From assembly GCA_022360735.1 (NCBI GenBank), contig JAKSCF010000648.1, positions 1-17,485 of the forward strand: DNA of 17,485 nt. The letters run 5' to 3'. Below the pieces are notes generated by a model, which was not told the origin of the DNA, ran no database searches, and saw nothing but the letters and a program-made list of their open reading frames with translations. Positions 1 through 6,730 of this stretch are shown in pieces; within the stretch, counting starts at the first letter, position 1, and each line of letters opens with the position of its first letter. Source of the DNA: Clostridia bacterium. GTDB taxonomy: Bacteria; Bacillota_A; Clostridia; Peptostreptococcales; JAAYPU01. Both the position numbers and the translations under genes were made by a program.

Positions 1-1983
1 AAAAACATCATACAAGTTAGTAATGAAGCTGTAAGAGCCTTATTGTTATATGATTGTCCCGGTAATATCGGGCAGTTAAGAAGTGATATACAAGTTTCAT
101 GTGCCCGAAGTTTCCTAAATCATATGGTTGCCCAGACAAAAATGATGAAAATCGGAATGGATGAGTTACCCCCTGCCGCTAAAAAGGGCCTGTTAAGAAT
201 ACAAACCAATCGCTTTGAGACAGAGAAACTGATTGGAAATAATGACTTGATTGTACATCCTAAAGTGATACAGGATAAAGTGTTTCCAAATGAAGACGTT
301 TATACATTTCCTAATGAAATTTATCACTATATTGAAAACAGATATCTTGACTTACAGACTCAAGATATGTCTCAAGAAGTGATTAATCATATTATTGGCA
401 GCGAAATGGAAGAACGATTAGAAAAATTAATGAAAAGAGTAGAAGATAATATAAAACCTCTGGAAAAAAAAGATTTGATTAAGATAGTAGGTATTGAGGT
501 TATACATGCAGTTGAAAAAATTATAAAGGTAGCTAAGAGCCGATTAGGAATTAACGTAGAAAATTTGTACTATGTTTTGGCTGTCCATTTAAGTACAACA
601 ATAGATCGATTAAAACGTGGAAAGATTGTAAAACATCCGCAATTAGATAAAATACAACGAGAATATAAAAAGGAATATGCAGTAGCGAAAGAAATGGTTA
701 ATACCATTGAGGAAGAACTTGATATTGTGCTAACAGATGATGAAGCTGGTTTCATTACCATGTATTTAAGAATGATGACAAAAGAAAAAGAAACCGATGA
801 GGAAGGTAAAATTGGTGTTGTTGTATTATCTCACGGAAATGTAGCCAGTGCTATGGCTGATGTAGCAAACCGTCTTTTAGGCGTTATTCATGCCAAATTT
901 GTGGAGATGTCTTTAGATGAAAGTCCCAAGAGCGCATTAAATCGAGCAATCGATGTCTCTAAAAGTGCTGACGAAGGAAAAGGTGTTCTTTTGCTGGTGG
1001 ATATGGGTTCTCTGATTACCTTCGGAGAGCTTATTACAGAAAAAACAGGTATTAAAACAAGAAGCTTAAATAAAACGAATACCATAATGGTTATTGAAGC
1101 GGTCAGACGATCTATTCTTCCGGATGCTGATTTAAATGAAATAGCAGATACACTTGAAGAAAAATCAAAGTATATAAGCAGGTTGGTCAATACGGATGAA
1201 AAAATTCAAAATGAAAGCAAAAAAAATAGAGTGATTATAGCTATATGCATAACAGGACAGGGATCAGCTCAAAAAATAAAAGAACTATTAGAAGATGTAA
1301 TTATTGGATATAAAGAAGATGTAAAAATTTTACTTATTGGGGCATTAGCACCCAACATTAAAGAAAACATTTTAGACATACAAAGAAAGAATGATGTCAT
1401 TACAATTGTTGGAACCGTTAATCCAAATGTAAGTAATATTCCCTTTATATCCTTAGAAGATATTGTTAAAGGTGACGGTGTCAGCCGCCTTAAAAATCTA
1501 ATGAAACATAGTGATACTAAAGTAACTGATGAAGAAAAATACATACAAAAGTTTAAGCTGTTGGACTTAACTCATTCATCACTCAGTTTATTGGATATGG
1601 ATTCAAATTCTAAAGAGGAAGCCATTTTTCGTTTAAGTAGGTTATTGATTGAGAACAAATATGTAAAAGAAGGCTTTGTTTATTCAGTATTGGAGAGAGA
1701 AGAAATTGGCCCAACCTTTTTATCCAAAAAAGTCACTATTCCTCACGCAGATCCAAGCTATGTATTGAAGCCAGGTATAGCGTTAGGAAAACTAAGAAAG
1801 GAAATAGAATGGAATGGTAGAAAAATTAAGTTTATTATCATGCTGGCACTGACTTCTGACTGTATTAATGTTGTTGAAGAAATATATGATTTTTTTGAAG
1901 CAGAGAACAATGTAGAAAAAATAATTGAAAAAGATCAGTTTGAAGATATTATGGACACTTTAAGGATATATCAAGGGAGGTAA
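1..1983 (+). CDS. LevR-like sigma-54-dependent activator with PRD and PTS domains (5' end outside window)
   Basis: This is the C-terminal part (660 residues) of a PTS-controlled sigma-54 activator; the reading frame is open at base 1, so the N-terminal HTH and most of the AAA+ domain lie outside. Residues 1-40 are the end of the AAA+ domain (YDCPGNIGQLR). A PTS regulation domain follows at about 115-255, with H196 conserved but Tyr where PRDs usually have their second His (EAGFITMYL). A mannose-type EIIA domain lies at about 268-360 with H278 in the SHG motif, then a galactitol-type EIIB-like domain at about 408-495 with Cys416. A fructose/Ntr-type EIIA domain fills about 515-660 with H582 in TIPHAD. 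Classical LevR ends in a second PRD, so this EIIA ending is a variation. It lies 4 bp upstream of the EIIA gene and presumably senses PTS phosphorylation state to control it. The family call is firm; the target promoter is inferred. Confidence 0.9.
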   Translation, partial: KNIIQVSNEAVRALLLYDCPGNIGQLRSDIQVSCARSFLNHMVAQTKMMKIGMDELPPAAKKGLLRIQTNRFETEKLIGNNDLIVHPKVIQDKVFPNEDVYTFPNEIYHYIENRYLDLQTQDMSQEVINHIIGSEMEERLEKLMKRVEDNIKPLEKKDLIKIVGIEVIHAVEKIIKVAKSRLGINVENLYYVLAVHLSTTIDRLKRGKIVKHPQLDKIQREYKKEYAVAKEMVNTIEEELDIVLTDDEAGFITMYLRMMTKEKETDEEGKIGVVVLSHGNVASAMADVANRLLGVIHAKFVEMSLDESPKSALNRAIDVSKSADEGKGVLLLVDMGSLITFGELITEKTGIKTRSLNKTNTIMVIEAVRRSILPDADLNEIADTLEEKSKYISRLVNTDEKIQNESKKNRVIIAICITGQGSAQKIKELLEDVIIGYKEDVKILLIGALAPNIKENILDIQRKNDVITIVGTVNPNVSNIPFISLEDIVKGDGVSRLKNLMKHSDTKVTDEEKYIQKFKLLDLTHSSLSLLDMDSNSKEEAIFRLSRLLIENKYVKEGFVYSVLEREEIGPTFLSKKVTIPHADPSYVLKPGIALGKLRKEIEWNGRKIKFIIMLALTSDCINVVEEIYDFFEAENNVEKIIEKDQFEDIMDTLRIYQGR

Positions 1984-1987
1984 CCAG

Positions 1988-2470
1988 ATGGTAGTGACTG
2001 AAGAATTATTAAAAGAAGAATTGATAGTAATTAATATGAAAGCAAAAAATTCAGATGAAAGCATTAACAAACTTGCTGAAATTCTATATGAGAAAGGCTT
2101 TGTAAAAGAAAGCTATATCCAAGGGATATTGGAAAGAGAAAAGAATTTTCCCACAGGCTTACCAACAGAAGGTGTAGGTGTTGCAATTCCCCATACAGAT
2201 GCGGAGCATGTAAACAATCCAGCTATTGCAATAGCGGTGCTGGAAAAACCGGTTGCATTTAAAATGATGGGGGGAGCAATAGAGCAAGAAGTAGAGGTTC
2301 AAATATTATTTATGTTAGCTATTAAAGAATCGAAAACACAAATCGAGCTGCTTCAAAAACTAATGAATATTTTTCAAGATAAAAAGATATTAGAAAGCAT
2401 ACAAAAAAGCCTGACACCAGCAGAAATAAAAGAAAATTTTTCAGTGGTTACTAAGGATATTTTAGTATAA
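1988..2470 (+). CDS. gatA: PTS EIIA component, galactitol/fructose family
   Basis: The 160-residue cytoplasmic EIIA accepts phosphate from HPr and passes it to EIIB. The family motif GVGVAIPHTDAEH is present, with H69 as the expected phosphorylated histidine, and the length matches stand-alone GatA. The ATG at 1988 follows GGGAGG (1975-1980) that overlaps the end of the regulator gene, so the two are almost certainly cotranscribed and translationally close. The protein is visibly related to the last domain of the upstream regulator: a VKExxxxxILERE stretch followed by an IPH(A/T)D motif occurs in both. EIIB and EIIC follow, giving a complete three-gene Gat-type transporter. The substrate cannot be read from the sequence; Gat-family systems carry galactitol, other polyols and some pentoses. 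Confidence 0.9.
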   Translation: MVVTEELLKEELIVINMKAKNSDESINKLAEILYEKGFVKESYIQGILEREKNFPTGLPTEGVGVAIPHTDAEHVNNPAIAIAVLEKPVAFKMMGGAIEQEVEVQILFMLAIKESKTQIELLQKLMNIFQDKKILESIQKSLTPAEIKENFSVVTKDILV

Positions 2471-2492
2471 CGTTCAAGCGTATTGGAGTAAA

Positions 2493-2512
2493 AAAGAGGA
2501 TATATCTTCTTT
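2493..2512 (+). other. Short stem-loop between gatA and gatB
   Basis: AAAGAGGA (2493-2500) pairs with TCTTCTTT (2505-2512) around a TATA loop, with one G-U pair. No T-run follows, so it is not a typical terminator. The 140-bp gap between gatA and gatB is longer than expected inside a tight operon, and a processing or stability role is possible. I found no -24/-12 promoter in this gap. Confidence 0.3.
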
Positions 2513-2610
2513 ATTACTATAGAAGTTGTAATTATTCTTAATCCTTATGATTTGAGTATTCTTATGGGGGGTATTCAAAAGAACAATTTGAAAGGAAAGG
2601 TGATGATTAA

Positions 2611-2898
2611 ATGGCAAAAAAAATTCTAATTGCATGCGGCACAGGAATTTGCACATCGACAATGGCTACAAAAAAATTAATGGCAGGTCTTGAACGAAAA
2701 GGAAAAGAGAATCATGTAATTACTGTTCAGTGTAAAGTTTCAGAATTAGCTTCAAAGGCAAATGATTATGACTTGATTATTTCAACTACGCAGGTACCAA
2801 GCGGGATTAAGGTTCCTGTAGTTCAGGGCGTAGCATTTTTAACAGGTGTAGGCGTAGATAAAGTAGTTGATGAAATTATTGAGATCCTTGGCATATAA
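2611..2898 (+). CDS. gatB: PTS EIIB component, galactitol family
   Basis: This 95-residue cytoplasmic protein takes phosphate from EIIA onto a cysteine and gives it to the incoming sugar at EIIC. The N-terminal P-loop-like motif ACGTGICTST places the phosphocysteine at C9, as in GatB proteins, and the length is typical for a free-standing EIIB. The start is set by AAAGGTGAT (2596-2604) six bases before the ATG. EIIC starts 43 bp downstream after its own AGGAGG. An additional Cys14 sits just after the active loop. The call is secure at family level; the sugar is unknown. Confidence 0.92.
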   Translation: MAKKILIACGTGICTSTMATKKLMAGLERKGKENHVITVQCKVSELASKANDYDLIISTTQVPSGIKVPVVQGVAFLTGVGVDKVVDEIIEILGI

Positions 2899-2941
2899 GA
2901 ACATCTTTTAATTCCTATAATAATTATTAAAGGAGGAAAAT

Positions 2942-4285
2942 ATGGTAGTTTTAGATTACATTGTGGGTTTAGGCGCAAGTGTAATGATGCCTATCATCAT
3001 TACTATTTTCGCAGTAGCTTTAGGTGCTAAATTTGGTAAATCTTTAAGGGCGGGCTTAACGGTTGGTGTTGGCTTTATAGGTCTTAACTTAGTAATTGGT
3101 TTATTGAGTCAAAGCTTAGGACCTGCCGCTCAAGAAATGGTTGGTAGATTGGGACTGCAATTAACAATTATTGATGTTGGCTGGCCGGCAGCGGCAGCAA
3201 TAGCATTTGCATCAAGAGTTGGTGCATTGATCATACCTTTGGGGCTGGCTATAAACATTATTATGTTATTAACCAATACCACCCAAACGGTTAACATCGA
3301 TATTTGGAATTACTGGCATTTTGCTTTTACAGGTGCTTTTGTAGCTGCTGTTACAAACAGTATTTCATGGGGATTGTTTGCAGCGGGAGTTAATATGATT
3401 ATCATTATGGTAATTGCTGATTTAACTGCTCCAGGTGTAGAGAAATATAATGGGTTACCGGGGATTTCTCTTCCTCATGGTTTTTCAGGTGCTTATGTAC
3501 CGATAGCAATAATCGTTAATAAAATACTAGACATCATACCGGGCATAAACAAAATTAATGTAGATGCAGAAAAGCTTCAAAAAAGATTTGGTGTATTTGG
3601 TGAACCCATATTAATGGGAACCATTATTGGATTTATTATAGGTATTGGAGCAGGATATAATGTTAAAGATATTCTTAACTTAGGAATAAAACTAGGTGCT
3701 GTACTGGTATTAATTCCTAAAATGGCGGCAATGTTAATGGAGGGACTCATTCCTGTATCTGATGCAGCTCAGGAATTTATAGAAAAACGGTTTAAAAATA
3801 GAGGTAAAATTTATATTGGATTGGATTCTGCGGTAGGAATAGGGCATCCGACTACCTTGTCTGTTTCATTATTACTTGTCCCAATAACCATTTTTTTAGC
3901 AGCAATATTACCAGGAAATAAAGTTTTACCCTTTGCAGATTTAGCAGTTATACCTTTTGCCTTGGTTATGGTTGTTCCGGTTACTAAAGGAAATGTTTTA
4001 AGGACATTTATCGTTGGATTATTAATTGTCTCTGCGGGCTTGTTAATAGCAACAAATCTTGCACCATTACATACGGAGTGTGCCATAAATGCAAATTTTG
4101 CTATTCCAGAAGGTGCAACGATGATTTCAAGTATTTGCGACGGAGCAAACCCTATGACATGGTCGATAACAAGATTAATGGAATTAGAGGTAGTTGGAGC
4201 TGTTGTGATTGGAGTTATAGCACTATTTTTGGCCATTTACAATAGAAAAAGAATTATCAAAGAAAGTGCAGCGGCAACAGAATAA
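2942..4285 (+). CDS. gatC: PTS EIIC component, galactitol family permease
   Basis: This 447-residue membrane permease forms the sugar channel of the Gat-type PTS. It is hydrophobic throughout, with roughly ten predicted membrane segments and a short charged C-terminal tail (RKRIIKE). Family features include the N-terminal VVLDYIVGLGASVMMPIII helix, the GLPGISLPHGFSGAY loop after the first helix group, and GLDSAVGIGHPTTLS in the second half. Length matches GatC. The ATG follows AGGAGG (2931-2936). It is the last of the three transporter genes and is followed after 63 bp by a sugar-phosphate aldolase-type enzyme, so the imported sugar phosphate is probably handled by that enzyme. Confidence 0.92.
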   Translation: MVVLDYIVGLGASVMMPIIITIFAVALGAKFGKSLRAGLTVGVGFIGLNLVIGLLSQSLGPAAQEMVGRLGLQLTIIDVGWPAAAAIAFASRVGALIIPLGLAINIIMLLTNTTQTVNIDIWNYWHFAFTGAFVAAVTNSISWGLFAAGVNMIIIMVIADLTAPGVEKYNGLPGISLPHGFSGAYVPIAIIVNKILDIIPGINKINVDAEKLQKRFGVFGEPILMGTIIGFIIGIGAGYNVKDILNLGIKLGAVLVLIPKMAAMLMEGLIPVSDAAQEFIEKRFKNRGKIYIGLDSAVGIGHPTTLSVSLLLVPITIFLAAILPGNKVLPFADLAVIPFALVMVVPVTKGNVLRTFIVGLLIVSAGLLIATNLAPLHTECAINANFAIPEGATMISSICDGANPMTWSITRLMELEVVGAVVIGVIALFLAIYNRKRIIKESAAATE

Positions 4286-4297
4286 CCGGACACACAA

Positions 4298-4318
4298 TTA
4301 TACACATCAAGTGTATGA
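4298..4318 (+). other. Small stem-loop between gatC and the aldolase gene
   Basis: ATACAC (4300-4305) pairs with GTGTAT (4311-4316) around ATCAA, extended by a U-G and a U-A pair. There is no T-run. It lies just upstream of the aldolase ribosome binding site (AGGGGG, 4337-4342) and may be an intercistronic structure. Its meaning is uncertain. Confidence 0.25.
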
Positions 4319-4348
4319 ATGGATAGGTATCCTAAAAGGGGGAATCAT

Positions 4349-4993
4349 ATGCAACTTATGGATTTACGAAAAGAATTGATTTTAGCAGGTAAGCAGCTAA
4401 AAGAGTATGGTCTGATAACTTTAACAGGCGGCAATGTTAGCGGCAGAGATCCCAAAACAGGGCTAATAGCCATTACGCCCAGCGGTATGGAGTACCAGGG
4501 ATTATCATTAGAAGATATCGTCATTCTAGATATAGATGGCAGGATAGTAGACGGAAAAAGAAAACCATCTTCTGATCTAATGACACATTTACAAATATAT
4601 AGAACAAAAAAAGACATAAACGGTATTATTCACACACACTCAGCCTATGCCAGTTGCTTTGCAGTATTAAATAAAAGCATTCCAGTTGTGTCTACAACTA
4701 TGGCTAATGAAGTTGGAGGCGAGGTACCGGTCGCTAAATATGCGCCTGTTGGTTCACCTGAATTAGGCGAATATATCATTGACAAAATAGGAAATCAACA
4801 TGCCGTTTTATTACAAAATCATGGCGTTCTCACCTTTGGAAAGGATGTGCATCATGCGTTGGTATCAGCTGTTATGTTGGAAGACGCGGCAAAGGTATAT
4901 TACTTGGCTGAGAATATTGGAGAACCCATTGAATTGGCTCAAGAAGAAATTAAAAGAGCAAATGACTTATATCAGTATGCCTATGGCCAATAA
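4349..4993 (+). CDS. Class II aldolase/adducin-family enzyme (FucA/AraD-like sugar-phosphate aldolase or epimerase)
   Basis: This 214-residue zinc-dependent enzyme belongs to the fuculose-phosphate aldolase/ribulose-phosphate 4-epimerase superfamily. Visible motifs are GGNVSGRD (27-34), PSSD (73-76), HTHS with zinc ligands H95 and H97, and QNHG with H158. The residue after PSS is Asp76, as in AraD epimerases; FucA aldolases have the catalytic Glu there. However, the position of the AraD catalytic Asp120 is Asn120, and the protein lacks the longer AraD C-terminus. It is therefore neither a textbook FucA nor a textbook AraD. ATG 4349 is chosen because AAAAGGGGGA lies six bases upstream; an in-frame ATG at 4319 has no ribosome binding site. 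It follows the Gat PTS genes and probably acts on the imported sugar phosphate or a product of it. Confidence 0.85.
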   Translation: MQLMDLRKELILAGKQLKEYGLITLTGGNVSGRDPKTGLIAITPSGMEYQGLSLEDIVILDIDGRIVDGKRKPSSDLMTHLQIYRTKKDINGIIHTHSAYASCFAVLNKSIPVVSTTMANEVGGEVPVAKYAPVGSPELGEYIIDKIGNQHAVLLQNHGVLTFGKDVHHALVSAVMLEDAAKVYYLAENIGEPIELAQEEIKRANDLYQYAYGQ

Positions 4994-5011
4994 TGCTTAA
5001 ACATGTTTTCA

Positions 5012-5049
5012 TAGCTGGTGTCTTGTATTCCTATACAAAATACCAGCTA
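5012..5049 (+). other. Long intercistronic stem-loop without T-run
   Basis: TAGCTGGT (5012-5019) pairs with ACCAGCTA (5042-5049). The stem continues inward with G-U and U-A pairs, one C-A mismatch, then TTGTAT/ATACAA (5023-5028/5033-5038) closing a TCCT loop. That is 16 paired bases with one mismatch. It lies just after the aldolase stop and 5 bp before the ribosome binding site of the next ORF. Neither strand has a T-run after it, so an mRNA processing or 3'-end protecting role is more likely than intrinsic termination. Confidence 0.6.
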
Positions 5050-5068
5050 ATCTGAAAGAGGGATGAAT

Positions 5069-5512
5069 TTGAAAGTTTATCAATACAATTCACAAAGGTA
5101 TTTATTCGCTGTTATTCTTCCGACAATCTTCATGTTATTAATTCTGATCTACTCAGTGATAAATAATTTGATGAACTTAGGCTTTAATATTTTTACGTTA
5201 TGTATTGTAATTACTATATATGGACTGTACAACAATTGCTTATCATTGAGCACACCTCAGGTCATTATTGATGATGATAAAAAACTTGAATTTTCTGCTT
5301 TTGGAAGAGCACATAGTTATTTATGGTATGATATCAAGCAGATTAGAGTAAAAGAATTCTATGGAAAAAAAATATACGTAAGACTGGATAATAAAGGAAG
5401 ATATTGGATTAAATCATCTATGTACAACAATGGAGATGAGCTCTATCAAAAATTTACAGAACTAGAAAGAAAACTTCACCCTAATTTATTAAAATTCAAT
5501 TGCAAAAAATAA
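5069..5512 (+). CDS. Small membrane protein with two N-terminal helices and a PH-like cytoplasmic part (hypothetical)
   Basis: I do not recognise this gene as a named family. The product is about 147 residues. Two adjacent hydrophobic segments (about residues 10-32 and 35-56) are followed by a soluble part of about 85 residues rich in beta-strand patterns, including YLWYDIKQIRVKEF and KIYVRLDNKGRYWI. This resembles bacterial PH-like/YcxB-type membrane proteins with a topology of two helices plus a small beta domain. TTG at 5069 is preferred because AAAGAGGG (5055-5062) then has normal spacing; the ATG at 5063 directly abuts that ribosome binding site, so a start there (149 residues) is possible but less likely. 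It is the last gene before a strong terminator and may be cotranscribed with the PTS operon. Confidence 0.65.
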   Translation: MKVYQYNSQRYLFAVILPTIFMLLILIYSVINNLMNLGFNIFTLCIVITIYGLYNNCLSLSTPQVIIDDDKKLEFSAFGRAHSYLWYDIKQIRVKEFYGKKIYVRLDNKGRYWIKSSMYNNGDELYQKFTELERKLHPNLLKFNCKK

Positions 5513-5517
5513 TTGTG

Positions 5518-5554
5518 AAAAAAGGATAATTCGGCTAATCAATTATCCTTTTTT
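5518..5554. terminator. Bidirectional intrinsic terminator ending the PTS region
   Basis: GGATAATT (5524-5531) pairs perfectly with AATTATCC (5541-5548) around a 9-nt loop. Six A (5518-5523) precede it and six T (5549-5554) follow, so it works on paper in both directions. It starts six bases after the stop of the small membrane protein and separates the PTS genes from the sigma-54 promoter region. Confidence 0.88.
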
Positions 5555-5579
5555 CTAATACGTTAAAAGCAAACATATA

Positions 5580-5656
5580 AAATTGATTATATGCAATATT
5601 CCAACAAAAAATGCCACAAAAAATGCCACGCAGGATGTGTAATTAAATTGATTATA
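5580..5656. repeat. Direct repeats upstream of the sigma-54 promoter (possible activator sites)
   Basis: Two repeat pairs are nested here. AAATTGATTATA occurs exactly at 5580-5591 and 5645-5656. Between them AAAAAATGCCAC is repeated in perfect tandem at 5606-5617 and 5618-5629. They lie roughly 55-135 bp upstream of the -24 element, where activators of sigma-54 promoters normally bind. A binding role is inferred from position and repetition; the sequence is AT-rich, so the 12-mers with few G/C could be partly chance. Confidence 0.5.
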
Positions 5657-5712
5657 AATTCTAAAATGTCTATTTTTATGGCTTTATAACAATTCAAATG
5701 ATTCATATCAAG

Positions 5713-5730
5713 TTGGTACGATACTTGCTC
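5713..5730 (+). promoter_or_regulatory. Sigma-54 (-24/-12) promoter of the dehydrogenase operon
   Basis: The sequence TTGGTACGATACTTGCTC has the invariant GG at 5715-5716 and GC at 5727-5728, separated by exactly 10 bases. It matches the TGGCACG-N4-TTGCW consensus apart from T for C after GG. It lies 26 bp before the E1-alpha ATG, with AGGAGGA (5744-5750) in between. Sigma-54 control is established for acetoin dehydrogenase operons in several Gram-positive bacteria. Confidence 0.85.
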
Positions 5731-5756
5731 TTAACATTAAAATAGGAGGATTTTTC

Positions 5757-6716
5757 ATGGACATAAAAAGGGAAACACTAACGGAGATATTTAAGCGAAT
5801 GAATGAAGCCCGATGCTTTGAAGAAAAGGTCAGCTATTTTTTTGCGCGAGGAATGGTTCACGGCACAACACACCTTTCTGTTGGAGAAGAAGCTTCCGGC
5901 GTAGCGTCATGCATGGCTTTGGATGACGGGGACCTCATCACATCTACCCATAGAGGACACAGTCAAGTCATAGGCAAAGGCATTGATTTAAATAAAATGA
6001 TGGCAGAGCTGTTAGGAAAAGCTACCGGGTATTGTAAAGGAAAAGGCGGCTCTATGCATATTGCAGATGTTGAGGCCGGTAACCTAGGGGCCAATGGTGT
6101 GGTTGGCGGCGGTCACGGTATAGCTGTGGGTGCGGCATTAACTCAGCTAATGAAAAAAACAGGTAAAGTAGTCCTTTGTTTTTTCGGTGACGGTGCATCA
6201 AATGAAGGCAGCTTTCATGAGGCTGTCAACTTAGCATCTGTGTGGAAGCTGCCCGTTATATTCTTTTGCGAGAATAACCTTTATGGCATGTCGGTACCTA
6301 TGTCAAAACATATGAATATAAAAGACATAGCAACCCGTGCGGATTCATACGGCATACCAGGGTATATAGTAGATGGAAATAATGCGGTAGAAGTATATAA
6401 AATGGTAAAACAAGCAGCCCAATACACCCGAAGTGGAAAGGGCCCGGTGCTCATTGAAAGCAAAACCTATAGATGGTTAGGACATTCCAAAAGTGATGCC
6501 AATGTCTACAGAACAAAGAATGAAATAGAAGAATGGAAACAAAAGTGTCCGATAAAAAGATTGAAAGCGTATCTTATAGAAAATGAAATCTTAAAAAAAG
6601 AAGAAATCAATGAAATTCAAAAAAAGGCAAAAGAAGATATAGAAAAAGCCGTAGAGTTTGCTGATAATAGTCCAAACCCATCGTTAGATACCATTATAGA
6701 GGATGTTTACGCATAA
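5757..6716 (+). CDS. 2-oxoacid/acetoin dehydrogenase E1 component, alpha subunit (acoA/pdhA-like)
   Basis: This 319-residue thiamine-diphosphate subunit, together with E1-beta, decarboxylates a 2-oxoacid or cleaves acetoin and loads the acyl group onto E2 lipoate. The TPP motif runs from GDGASNEG (144-151) to ENN (172-174), the standard GDG-X26-NN layout. Other family motifs are STHRGHSQVI, GKGGSMHIAD, GANGVVGGGHGIA and the conserved-loop segment YRWLGHSKSD. The size is that of AcoA and of single-domain PdhA; the sequence cannot decide firmly between pyruvate, acetoin and another 2-oxoacid. The sigma-54 promoter just upstream favours an Aco-type operon. The ATG follows AGGAGGA with six-base spacing. 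E1-beta starts 14 bp after its stop. Confidence 0.9.
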   Translation: MDIKRETLTEIFKRMNEARCFEEKVSYFFARGMVHGTTHLSVGEEASGVASCMALDDGDLITSTHRGHSQVIGKGIDLNKMMAELLGKATGYCKGKGGSMHIADVEAGNLGANGVVGGGHGIAVGAALTQLMKKTGKVVLCFFGDGASNEGSFHEAVNLASVWKLPVIFFCENNLYGMSVPMSKHMNIKDIATRADSYGIPGYIVDGNNAVEVYKMVKQAAQYTRSGKGPVLIESKTYRWLGHSKSDANVYRTKNEIEEWKQKCPIKRLKAYLIENEILKKEEINEIQKKAKEDIEKAVEFADNSPNPSLDTIIEDVYA

Positions 6717-6730
6717 AGGAGGTGTAAGAA

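Noticed and set aside
3811..4236. 141-codon open frame on the - strand inside gatC
   Set aside because: It lies wholly within the strongly supported permease gene, has no ribosome binding site of its own and its translation has no recognisable family pattern.
4800..5000. + strand frame overlapping the end of the aldolase gene
   Set aside because: It is out of frame with a gene that has conserved zinc and catalytic motifs, and has no ribosome binding site.
5606..5629. - strand sigma-54 promoter in the TGCCAC tandem (reads GTGGCA on the other strand)
   Set aside because: GG to GC spacing is 11 rather than 10, and no gene lies in that direction.
5605..5629. CRISPR-like short repeat
   Set aside because: There are only two 12-bp units with no spacer; no cas genes are in the window.
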